Source of the DNA: Streblospio benedicti
Taxonomy: Eukaryota > Annelida > Polychaeta > Spionida > Spionidae
Length of the DNA stretch: 64,000 bases
Direction of reading: 5' to 3'
Assembly (NCBI GenBank): GCA_019095985.1
Contig: CM032669.1
Coordinates: 44,062,618-44,126,617 of the forward strand
The translations under genes were made by a program, and so were the position numbers. Shown piece by piece: positions 54,840-64,000 of the stretch. The stretch's first letter is position 1, and the number at the start of each line of letters is the position of its first letter. Under the pieces are notes generated by a model. That model saw nothing but the letters and a program-made list of their open reading frames with translations, was not told where the DNA came from and did no database searches.

Positions 54840-57060
54840 GATCACGCGACCGTCACAACTGTTCAATCTGTCCTATTGACAAGTCCAAACCGTACATTTC
54901 TGTAGGTGCAAGATAATAAACTGGGATGTTGGGGCCTTGTGTATTTCAGTGAACCTTAATAAAAAGCCTATTTTTAGGTATTAAAAATTATTTTGGAACT
55001 ACATTTCTAGAGTACCAGGCTAATTATTGCAAATTTACACATTTAATTACTTTCTAAAGATCATTGACATAATTACATTGTCAGGGGCATTACACTTGCA
55101 CATAACTTTTTCTTTTCAAATCAACATGATGGCAGTGACCCATGATAATTGCAATGAAAATGAATAACACTTCAATACAAAATACGTAGGTTACTTGAGT
55201 TTAAAAGTGCGCGTGTATGTTACAATCCTGTCAGGGTGATAATAAATAGTAGTTGTGGTAGTTGAGATATTGGACCAATGTAAACAAACGTCATTATAGA
55301 ATTTCTCATTAAATATCACTTTGACTAATTACCACCATATGCTCTAGTAATACCATTGAGTGGTGCTTAAGTGTTGTCTGAATGCCAATTGTTTACTCAA
55401 GCACACCTTTCATAGAATTCTATATAACATAATGCCATGTAATGCAATTGTCCAGCAACGCCCACAGAGTTCCGAACTTCTCCAAAGAGAAACATCCACT
55501 TTTAGCTACACTAAAAATTCCAATGCTTTATGCGCATTTCATAGGGTGCCAATTTGTCCTTCAAAGCTTTACCATAGCTCAGGCCCGACGCTTAGAAGAC
55601 TTCACAGCCCTTGTCGTGGAAAAGAATGCATTAAATGCATTAAAGATTATGCAAATGACCTATGCATATGTTAAGTTGTTAGAGCGCACTATTGAAGTGT
55701 GAATAACGACACTTTCATTTTAAAAGTAAGTCAGCTATGAAATGCCAATAGCCTGGTGCAAATTATAAGTCATCGTATGACTATAAAACCATTTACCAAT
55801 TACATGCGTTATATTACATTCATAAACATGAACTTCAACAAATGTCAATTATTGACAAATTGCCCAATGCGGAGAAGAACAAAACGAAGAAAAGCATTGA
55901 AAGTGTCAGGTTTTGCATTGAGTAGTTCTTCTCTAGACGAGTCTGTGGCTGTTCTAGCTAGCTGGATACTCACATTCCATTGGCTAATAGATGTACTTAG
56001 GTTTTTGTTGTTCTATTTCATATACTTCTTTACAGGATTTATGTGCATTTAGTGGATACGCTCAAATCAGTGTATTTGGATTGACATACAATAAACTGCA
56101 TAGAGATTGCAGGTGCAAAGGGACTACTGATAACAGGTAATTTGTGGCTTACGTTCGTGTCAGCTTTGTATCACCCGTGTGACATTTATGTACACATTGA
56201 ATTACGAACAATGTATTATTTGCGCATGCAAGACTAGAGATAGCGATTTGTCTGTTTAAAACTGGTTCTAGATGACAATCACGTGACACCAACAGGGAAA
56301 TAAATTTCCCTTCCGTGTTGTGATGTTTGAACTATAGACTCTCTGCCCATAGCGTTGAACGAGTTATCATAATGGACTTCGACAGTTATTGAACTGTGGC
56401 TACATGGTAGGCATTTACAAAAAGTGCGTCCATTAAAACCCATTTAGGAGATAGCTCTATAGACTATGCATGTAAACAATTAACCCCTCATAATTCCCAG
56501 ATTAGCCCCGATAACCCACCACTTTCTCTCAGTAGGCGCAAGATACGCAGGTAGTTGAGAGTGAGTTATCGCCTACAGCACAGCGGCCACTAGAGCATAC
56601 AGATTACACATGTTGTGAGACCGGCAGCTGTTGTAATATGTCAGATTGAGTTCTATTGCTTAAGTAGCCGCCCTTGGATTTATGCAATTACCCCACCCCG
56701 CTCCCCCGCGCTAGATCGAGAGTGCTCTTTTAATCACTATATAATTTTTTATGGTCCTGTTTTAAACAGCATTATAACAATAGTGAGGAAATGAAACACA
56801 AAAATAATTATAATGGCTGTTTGGACGGGACATTTTCATTGGCAAAGTGCCAAAATTGGTTACAGTTGATATTCAGTTGGCATGTAAGCATTGTATCAAG
56901 AAAATTTTGAAAATGGATCCAAAATGGTCCCATTGAAAGGCACATTAATTTGCAACGTGCCCCAAATCGAATTACTTCGGTGTCGCATCATACCACACAG
57001 TTGTGTAAAGTTTAAATGAAATCGGCTCATTGGTAAACGCTCTAACTTATCCGGAGACGT
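54840..57060. other. Intergenic stretch with no supported gene
   Basis: Only short frames without splice context or recognisable domains. No tRNA, satellite or TIR element was found. Confidence 0.4.
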
Positions 57061-57067
57061 ACATACA

Positions 57068-57175
57068 CAGTTAGTTAGTTGGTCAATTGGTTAGTTAGTA
57101 TGCTGATTGGATGGTTGGTTGGTTGGTTGGTTGGCTGGCTGGTTATTTGTTTGTTTGGTTGGTTTGTTGATTGGC
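57068..57175. repeat. (TTGG)n / (TTAG)n degenerate microsatellite
   Basis: Runs of GTTGGTTGGTTGGTTGG with TTAG, TTGA and TTTG variants. Confidence 0.85.
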
Positions 57176-57208
57176 TACTTTGACTTAGGTAGATACAAAC
57201 AAAACATC

Positions 57209-57348
57209 GTGTTAATGTTAATGTATAACTGTACTGCTGGTGGCGGCACTTTAAAAGTTTATAATTTTGATAATTATTAGAAATTATCAAAATCGTAAAC
57301 TTTTAAAGTGCCGCCAACAGCAGTACAGTTATACATTAACATTAACAC
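57209..57348. repeat. 140-bp near-perfect palindrome
   Basis: Arms of about 65 bp (GTGTTAATGTTAATGTATAA... against ...TTATACATTAACATTAACAC) with a few mismatches and a very short loop around TTATTAGAA. It is non-coding and could be a foldback MITE. Confidence 0.85.
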
Positions 57349-58149
57349 AATGAGGCTAACTGCTAGATTCCACATAAGACAATTATCTCAACAAACGAAA
57401 CAATTGCCAGGTCTTCAGCTGAAGCAATGGAATGAGATTGGTAACTGCAGGTTATTTGAAAATAGTGGTGGTCATATCATATCATTCCGGTTGCATTTGT
57501 CCCTAATTGTCATATGTGAAGTGGATCTCCTGTCGTCTCCTGACGTCTTCCGGAGAATCTGGAGCTACTATTATATCCTCTATTCGAAATTGAGGGGGTG
57601 CTGAAACTGACCTTATGCGTCGACGCTGATCATGATTGTGTAATTCTATCAAACGTCTACAACTATGTCACGTGCCGTCGAACCGCACCTACACGGCGTA
57701 GGGTTAGGTGTACTTTTACACGCACTTTGTTCACATTACATCTAAGGATGGTGTGGCTTTTATACGTGTTTTATTCGAGGCCTGCTCTCACATTACCTTC
57801 CATGTTTAAAACCTTATGTAAAGCGTATGCTTCTGGGAAAGATTTCTTTACAAAAAAAGCAAAGAACTTATCTTCATAGAAGGAGTTTCCTTTCTCATGT
57901 GGCAAAATGAATGTTCTTCTTTTGGAACATGATATAAGCTTTTACCAGTGCTTCAAAACAGGAGATGGTGACTTGATGAGAAAAGTGAGAATGGATGGGA
58001 AGATTCTGCTAGTAGACGTAACCAGTTTCCGGTGACAAGTGACATATGGGGGAAACAGCGTCAATCCGATTCACCTTACACAACAAGTAAAAGCTTCCTC
58101 CAGTAAGTCATGTGCATGTAAGTGTGCGTATTTTATGTAAATGTGCGCT

Positions 58150-58352
58150 ATTCACTGCTAATGTGCTGCAGTGGGATTTTACATCCACGCCCGGCCATTG
58201 CAATTCTTGCCAAAGTATATCTTTCTCACGTCCCTGGGGAGCATAAGACACATCACAACCGCACATCACTCACATTAGCGGTCACGGAGCCGTGTGCAAG
58301 CAGTTATGGAATCGAATTAACAACCTTCCGGTCACAAGTCCAAATCACAATG
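58150..58352 (-). repeat. tRNA-derived SINE, family 1, copy d
   Basis: On the minus strand, GGACTTGTGACCGGAAGGTT then GTTAATTCGATTCC, followed by the family body with CACACGGCTCCGTG and CCCCAGGGACGTGAGAAAG. A second small piece of the same family (CCAATGACCTGGTGTAAA) lies at about 58585-58605 on the same strand. Confidence 0.6.
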
Positions 58353-58760
58353 ATCAAACTTCGGCAAAGCATACCAACATCCTACATGTTAATATTCACA
58401 TTATCAGCCCAGTAAATTGCAGATCCAGGCTTTGCTGAAGGAGGGGTTGTGTGCGTGTGGATCGAATCGAGTCAAATTCGTTGACGAAGCATATACACCC
58501 ATATACGCAGTGCAAATGTAAATTTGCTTGTTTGCAGTCGCAATTCACAGTTTTGCCGTGTTCTAGCAACTTTATATCTACACCAGCTTTACACCAGGTC
58601 ATTGGCATCCTTATTACACTATATCTGTCTCACATTAGAGTTAACTGGCCTGACCTGATAAAAAATTATGAAAATCATGAAAATCCTGGCCAATACAGGA
58701 TTAGCCACTGGGGCTGGTGGCACCACCCCGTACTGACCACCTGTCCCTCCCTGTCCCCAG

Positions 58761-58916
58761 CAGCCCGCCGTGGAGATGGACGGGTCGTTCTCGGCGCTGC
58801 GGGAGGCGTGCCTGGCGAACAGGCGGCTCCACACGGACGTGGACTTCCCCGCCACGGGCGCCTCCATTAGCCCCGCCTTCTCCTCGCCCGAGGACATGCT
58901 GTGGAAGCGGCCCAAG
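58761..58916 (+). CDS. Calpain exon 1 (of those visible)
   Basis: Encodes [20 protein letters not shown] and ends KRPK at AAG|GTAAGA, phase 0. Confidence 0.85.
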
Positions 58917-61900
58917 GTAAGACGGGGCGTCGATGGTGAGGGTGTATGGCGGTGTGTTGGGGTGTGTGGTGTGTGTGTTGGGTGTGTGTGTGTGTGTGGG
59001 TGGGCGGGGTGGGTGGGCGGGGGGGGCGGGCGGGGCGGGCGGGCGGGGCGGGCGGGTGGGGGGGGGCGGGGTGGGTGGTGGGGTGGGCAGTGGTGGGTGG
59101 GGTGGGTGAAGGGTGGGTGGATAGAATGTGCAGTGGTCGAAGACAGATAGACCTTCCAGACAAAAAGATGGGGCGTGGAACCGACTCTACCCAGCTGATC
59201 CGGGACATAGAAATAATTATGGGGTGTTAGATAACGAAGGCGCCCACCCGCCTATACCACCCTTACATCGGCTACTGTTGTGGGATGAATGAATGGAAGA
59301 TTTCGTTGCTGTTTATATGTTCAGTTACTAAATGTTCAATGTTTGATTGAAATGACGTTAGTGTGAATCTGACACGTTTAGAGTGCATATTGCAGCACTC
59401 TCTTGTTAAACAACCCCTAGCATAGACGATAGTGCACCACATGATATAAAAGTCCTTTGTTCCATGCCATTGCTCATCTCAACCAATCTGGTAAGTTGAT
59501 AAGCGTGGGCCTGTATGTGACACTGTGTTTCAGGACATTGTTGAGAATCCCCAGTTCATCATAGACGGCGCCCATCGATTTGACCTGGCGCAGGGCCAAC
59601 TGGGTGAGTGTTCTATATCTCGTCTGTGATCATTGAGGAGGTGAGCAAGTAGTGGGTCATACGTCCCGGCCAAGTATATCATTAAAGCAGGATGTCAAGT
59701 AACACAGAAGACATGGATTAAGTGCTTGGCAGACAACTGCAGTGCAACATCTCGATTATGATCGCATGGCCACTTGGGGGAGGGGGTGGGCTGGCGTTAA
59801 GGGGTTTCGATAGAGAAGTGGTCTGTTTATGGAGGTTATCGGTGGTATTTTCTCCTCATGAATAGAAGTAGTCTGAATTGGAGGCTCTAATGCACGTGTT
59901 CAATAATTCAATCATGGAACGAAGCCTCATTTTGCAAATTTCCAATTGTCATCTGCTAATTTGGACAGATATCGAATGTTCTGGAAAAAACTCCACGGTG
60001 CTGTACACTACAGACACGCGGTCATGAGGTTAATGGGCTGGTGTTTTAAAACCATAATTTATTAAGAGAGCATCGATCGAGTCCGTCCTACCAGAGGGCA
60101 CGGAATTTCGAATTTGAAAAATACCAATATCTATTATTCATTTTGAAATAAATCCTACAAAGCTTTTTTGTGAGCAAAGTTTTTTCTACATCTTTTCAAT
60201 ACAGCTTCATCAGGGCCAATGTACAGTGACTGTCTGATAACATATATAACCAAACAGCACGTGAAATCAGGAAGTGATGGTCCTGTGATTTCCTGATGGT
60301 TCAGCGATTTCCTGATGTCATGTGATGTCTGGTTATGTTGTCAGACAGTTACTGCACATTGGCCTTGTCGTTCAGCCATCTTGAAACTATGGCAAAGGTC
60401 AAAGGTTAGTAGTTTTCAAGTCAAAATAAATAAGCTAGTATGTACAAAGAAATCCAATGAAACAATTCAATATATTCGGCGGAATTACCGTAGAATAGTG
60501 TGGAAAATAACCCAAATCCAGTATCAGAATACTGCAGACCAGTATTTGCACAGGTACTAACTCCCGTGCTTGCAGGCGACTGCTGGTTCGTGGCGTCTGC
60601 CGCCGTGCTCGCCACGCACCCCGCGCTCTTCGCCCGCGTCGTGCCAAGCGACCAGGGTTTCGGCGACGACGAGTACGCTGGTGAGTGACCAATCAGCGAT
60701 ATGATCGTAGGCAGATGCAGAGTAGCGTACAGGTGCCCCACCTTCTTCCCCTTTTCCATCAAAACTACGTATATCCGGGTTTTAGTTTGAAAATCGTGTA
60801 TCGTTCGCGCATGTTAACCCTAACGCGTCCCCCGTCACTTTTAAAAAGGTTTCTGCTAGTGATGATCTATTAATGTAGTTATTTTAATTTTCATCAATTG
60901 CAAATACAAAAAAAAAAATGTATATTCGACCAAACAATTATAGACGAGTCACAATAAACTCGATATAACGATGCAAATCAGTGAACACATGGCTGTTTTG
61001 GACAGATCCAGGCCATTTCAGAAACAATTGTATTAACACTTATCATTTTATGGTATGTATTATGCTATACGCAACCTGTCGAATTCAATACATCAATGTT
61101 GCCATTGTGTTTCACACTTTGCTGTTTCCATAGTTGGTAACACGCACTGCGCAGGCGCCATCGCGTGTACCAAGGCCACGTGGCAAAGTGCACAAAGTTC
61201 CCCGAGAGGCGGTTTATCGAAAGTGACTTACAAATGTGACATTTGCCAAACCAAGCGGCAATTATAAAATCAAATGTGACGTGCTGTTCCTATAAATGAC
61301 GTGCATTCGCTTTGCCCTGCAACGTCTTTTATACAGAACTTTGCATTAAAGGACCTCGTTATAAATGTGTCAGCGTTTCTATTTCTCCTGCTGTTTGAGT
61401 GCAGCAATTGTGTCTGGGATTAGGAGTAAGATTTTTGCCAACGTGTACTCGCGTTGATTTAAGGACACGAGGCACTGCCACGTCCCGGGGTTGGCACACG
61501 CAGGGGACGCCCCGACTTTCCTACAAATTATACCCTTGTTGGCTGCCTATTGACTAAAGTATGCACACTATACACGCGTCTTTAAGGGTATGTCCCACCG
61601 GGGTCCGCAGATGGTTAGCTACGCATCCACCAATCCATTTTGGATACATGAAATGTTAAATTAGATGACGCATAGCTTAAAACAAAGGTATCCCCATGGA
61701 ATATAAAAGAACTACATTGAACATGAATCAAAATCATCGCCTAGTCCACCTGTCCCGAATGGTCATCCACACTTTAAAAACCCGCTTCCGAATAGGAAAT
61801 AGAAATAGAAATACACAAGAAATACACAAGGAAAATCTACTCTACATTCTAAAATAACGCCTGCGACAGGGCTATAATCAACCAGGATCACGAATACCAC

Positions 61901-64000
61901 GATTGATTCTAGCTCCACTTTTGCCTAGAGAAAGTACCGCTGTTGTTGCATTGCAGGCATCTTCCACTTCCACTTCTGGCGGTTCGGCGCGTGGCAGGAG
62001 GTGGTGGTGGACGACCGCCTGCCCGTCACGGTGGACGGCGGCCTGCGCTTCTGCCACAACGCGGCGCAGCCCGCAGAGTTCTGGGGGCCGCTGCTCGAGA
62101 AAGCCTATGCCAAGTGAGTGCGGCCGTCAGTGGCGCAGCTAGCCAGCTTTTTTGTTGAAACGTGTGTAAAAGGGTTGGGTTGCGGTCTGGGAATGGTTGG
62201 CATGTACATGTATGTATAAGGGATCTCAGGGGTTTCGCACGTCCGATCAATGGCGAACATGTAAAAGACGAACAAGCAAACAATAACAATAACATGAACT
62301 ATTTTGGCGGGAATTGGGATGGAGGTGCGTCTGTTGCTTCACCGTATCTGCCAGTGAAAGCTTGCAGCTCACCCAGCAAAACCAGGGATACATCACTTGG
62401 TCGTTTGTACATACAATTGCCATAGAACTGGGGTGTTGCAGCTGGAAACCCTATACTGTAATGGGAGTCATTGAGGCTTGCTATTGCAGCCGACAAAAAC
62501 ATCTTTTAAGAAAAGAAATAGCAAGGCATACTACCCATCCCATATACACTACATACACTGTGATTTATACTGTAAATCTGACAGTGTAAAGAAAGTGGTT
62601 CAGAGACACAATGCATCCTACGTTGATCACAACATGCCCAACGCGAAGTCAGTGTGGCATCGTGCGTTCGAGGCTGGAAGGCTACTTAGGCTATAAATAG
62701 CCTGGTGTGTAAGACAGTCAGCGGCGCGACGTGGCAGCATATAGGCAAGTCAAGAGACTTGTCTACTTCGTCCTGGGAGATTATCTCAGTTGGTAGAGCA
62801 ACCGCCCATGACATATGACCGGTCAGAATCATAGACGGGAGACCGTGAGTTCGAGTCCACGATCTTCCAAATTACCTTTACATGCAACACTGACTTTCGT
62901 TTTAATTGGTGGAAGACAAGGACATGGGTGCTTCAGGTGAAGCCACCGGGTAGTTGCCCTGTGAAATTGTGAAATTGTCCATTAGTCCAGTGGGCTGGCC
63001 CCGTGTGCAAGACACTGGGGGAGGGGGCTACCGCCCGGGAATTTCGAACTCAGTTAGTTGGGTATGTGTGATCTGGTGATGGGAAAGTTAGATCTGAGGA
63101 TTCTTACGGGTCCCCCTGTCAATGTAGGTTGGCTATGGGACGTGGTTTCGCCGGGGGATCGCCAAGCAGGTTGGCACTGTAAGCTGCAAAGTTGTACAGC
63201 GCCATTGCATCGGAGTCTCGCCGTGCTTAGTGTACCAGGAGAGTCAAGGATCTAACGACCCCGTGTCCCTGAAACACTGACGTAGTATAGAAATTCCCTA
63301 GCTCACTCTTCAAGCAGCCAGTAGCGAGGTGATGGCGACTCTGGGTAGTGCCAGGATCCCTTGGGGATAGCTTGAATACGGTACCCGATCGCAGCTAAGG
63401 GGCTGTTGTGAAAGTGAGATCGTCACCGGCCTTGTGGGCTGGTTGTAGAGGAGAAGGGAGTTGGGGGAGTCTGTAAAGAAAGTGGTTCAGAGACACAATG
63501 CATCCTACGTTGATCACAACATGCCCAACGCGAAGTCAGTGTGGCATTGTGCGTTCGAGGTTGGAAGGCTACTTAGGCTATAAACAGCCTGGTGTGTCAG
63601 ACAGTCGGCGGCGCGACGTTGCAGCACATAGGCAAGTCAAGAGACTTGTCTACTTCGTCCTGGGAGATTAGCTCAGTTGGTAGAGCAACCGCCCATGACA
63701 TATGACCGGTCTGAATCATGGACGGGAGACCGTGAGTTCGAGTCCACGATCTTCCAAATTACCTTTACATGCAACACTGACTTTCGTTTCAACAGTACAG
63801 GTCATGCCAGACGCTATCCTATCAACTAAGCAGCCCAGCAATGTCCCTGCAGCAAACATATTCAAACGTACACACTTTGAATACGAGCGGTTGTTCAAAT
63901 TGAAGCCCCAACCCAACACACACACACACACGCTACTACCACACGCACCCTTCCCCCTCCCCCATACACGCCGCCGCCGCCGCTGTTTCAGGCTGCACGG
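58761..64000 (+). CDS. Calpain (cysteine protease) catalytic domain, partial
   Basis: Calcium-activated intracellular cysteine protease of the papain-like C2 family. Exons: 58761-58916, 59534-59603, 60576-60680, 61957-62113, and 63992 to the right edge. All introns are GT-AG and phases join. The order matches the calpain protease core: [62 protein letters not shown] and then [15 protein letters not shown]. The catalytic Cys is in GDCWF (codon 60581-60583); His and Asn lie beyond the window. The GDCWF site is split from the upstream QGQLG by intron 2. Exon 1 enters after CTGTCCCCAG in frame, so an upstream exon may exist; otherwise the ATG at 58776 starts it. The exons are strongly GC-rich. 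The family is firm; which calpain it is (and whether it has a calcium-binding penta-EF tail) cannot be told. Confidence 0.9.
58976..59110 (+). repeat. G-run-rich low-complexity segment in calpain intron 1
   Basis: A GT run followed by more than a dozen runs of three or more G (GGGCGGGCGGGGCGGG type) beginning about 60 bp after the donor, on the coding strand. Confidence 0.9.
59534..59603 (+). CDS. Calpain exon 2
   Basis: Acceptor GTGTTTCAG. Encodes [20 protein letters not shown] and GQLG, phase 1 donor G|GTGAGT. Confidence 0.9.
60213..60364. repeat. Foldback repeat in calpain intron 2
   Basis: GGCCAATGTACAGTGACTGT then CTGATAACA, inverted at the right as TGTTGTCAGACAGTTACTGC then ACATTGGCC. 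The left arm follows GCTTCATCAG, and the interior has three TTTCCTGATG-like repeats. Confidence 0.7.
60576..60680 (+). CDS. Calpain exon 3 with catalytic cysteine
   Basis: Acceptor TGCTTGCAG. Encodes [20 protein letters not shown] and ends DDEYAG at G|GTGAGT. Confidence 0.95.
60700..61940. other. Calpain intron 3: no recognisable feature
   Basis: AT-rich intron. No coding exon or clear repeat could be supported. Confidence 0.4.
61957..62113 (+). CDS. Calpain exon 4
   Basis: Acceptor TTGCATTGCAG. Encodes [20 protein letters not shown] and ends EKAYA plus AA at AA|GTGAGT, phase 2. Confidence 0.95.
62585..62904. repeat. Left terminal repeat of the miniature element
   Basis: 320 bp, collinear with the right repeat without insertions or deletions. 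It contains a TATAAATA box at about 62692 and the tRNA-like segment 62775-62868. Confidence 0.75.
62775..62868 (+). ncRNA. tRNA-like sequence in left terminal repeat
   Basis: Acceptor strands GGGAGAT and ATCTTCC pair over 7 bp (one G-U). The D-arm is CTCAGTTGGTAGAGC. The anticodon arm is extended to about 10 pairs (CCGCCCATGA with TCATRGACGG) with a 17-nt loop, so it is not an ordinary tRNA. The B-box region is AGTTCGAGTCC. Confidence 0.5.
63472..63791. repeat. Right terminal repeat of the miniature element
   Basis: 320 bp, beginning TGTAAAG and ending TTTCA, preceded by the purine tract and followed by the ACAG duplication. Confidence 0.75.
63662..63755 (+). ncRNA. tRNA-like sequence in right terminal repeat, with A and B boxes
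   Basis: A box TAGCTCAGTTGG (63669-63680) fits the Pol III consensus exactly, and B box GTTCGAGTCC (63736-63745) nearly so. Acceptor, D and T arms fold as in a tRNA, with one bulge in the T stem. The anticodon arm is elongated as in the left copy, so a decoding role is unlikely. Transcription is inferred. Confidence 0.55.
63992..64000 (+). CDS. Start of calpain exon 5, cut by window edge
   Basis: After CTGTTTCAG the nine bases complete Lys and read Leu-His-Gly, matching the KAYAKLHGSYEAL-type sequence of calpains. Confidence 0.8.

Larger units (their letters stand above)
62585..63791. mobile_element. Miniature LTR-type element (TRIM-like) with tRNA-like sequence in each terminal repeat
   Basis: Non-autonomous element, 1207 bp. 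Terminal repeats 62585-62904 and 63472-63791, both exactly 320 bp and about 96-97% identical, start TGTAAAG. The 4-bp flanks ACAG (62581-62584 and 63792-63795) form a target duplication. A candidate primer-binding site, TGGTGGAAGA (62907-62916), lies two bases inside the left repeat, and a purine-rich tract (63447-63471) abuts the right repeat. The interior (567 bp) has no coding frame, so it depends on another element's proteins. Each repeat has a TATAAA-like box in the arrangement GGCTATAAAYAGCC, then a tRNA-like segment about 75 bp further on. The divergence between repeats suggests a fairly recent insertion. It sits in a calpain intron. Confidence 0.75.

Noticed and set aside
58451-58760. 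Upstream in-frame extension of calpain exon 1
   Set aside because: A strong CCCTGTCCCCAG acceptor at 58760 and SINE-derived sequence upstream argue against coding.

Overview
This is animal nuclear DNA from an invertebrate. It is AT-rich, with GT-AG introns, long dinucleotide and tetranucleotide microsatellites, and dense mobile-element debris (LINEs, Penelope-like fragments, tRNA-headed SINEs, MITEs). A marine invertebrate is likely, but I cannot name the species or phylum from the sequence. The assembly has one 100-N gap (19282-19381), flanked on the left by a poor-quality copy of the sequence on the right.

Four host gene models can be built. (1) 1814-5476, minus: the 5' part of RCC1, two exons in phase, a lineage-specific repeated basic tail, and an E2F/E-box/CRE/ETS promoter just upstream. 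(2) 19549-39539, plus: a complete seven-exon opsin of 444 aa with the retinal-binding lysine. (3) 44547-45562, minus: a four-exon gene for an unrecognised 183-aa membrane protein, assembled from splice sites and phase. (4) 58761-64000, plus: the first catalytic exons of a calpain, cut by the right edge. There is also an orphan terminal coding exon (51953-52132, minus) and a processed ISCU pseudogene (43157-43649, minus).

The left 17 kb outside RCC1 is repeat-rich. It holds TTAA-flanked piggyBac-like elements, a TIR element inserted in a SINE-like repeat, two LINE 3' ends, a PIF/Harbinger-type MITE, a Penelope-like fragment with inverted arms, and a satellite split by a 2.06-kb piggyBac-like element that itself carries a dimeric satellite. 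The opsin introns hold microsatellites, LINE fragments and a repeat family with CAGAG tips. 42-52 kb holds a 326-bp hairpin, the ISCU pseudogene, the membrane-protein gene and a small MITE family.

The most unusual object is in a calpain intron at 62585-63791. It is a miniature LTR-type element with 320-bp terminal repeats, a 4-bp target duplication, a primer-binding site and a polypurine tract. Each terminal repeat contains a tRNA-like sequence with A and B boxes, and the 3' end predicted for that tRNA-like RNA would pair for 10 nt with the element's own primer-binding site. Opsin and calpain exons are strongly GC-rich against AT-rich introns, whereas the 183-aa membrane-protein gene is AT-rich.
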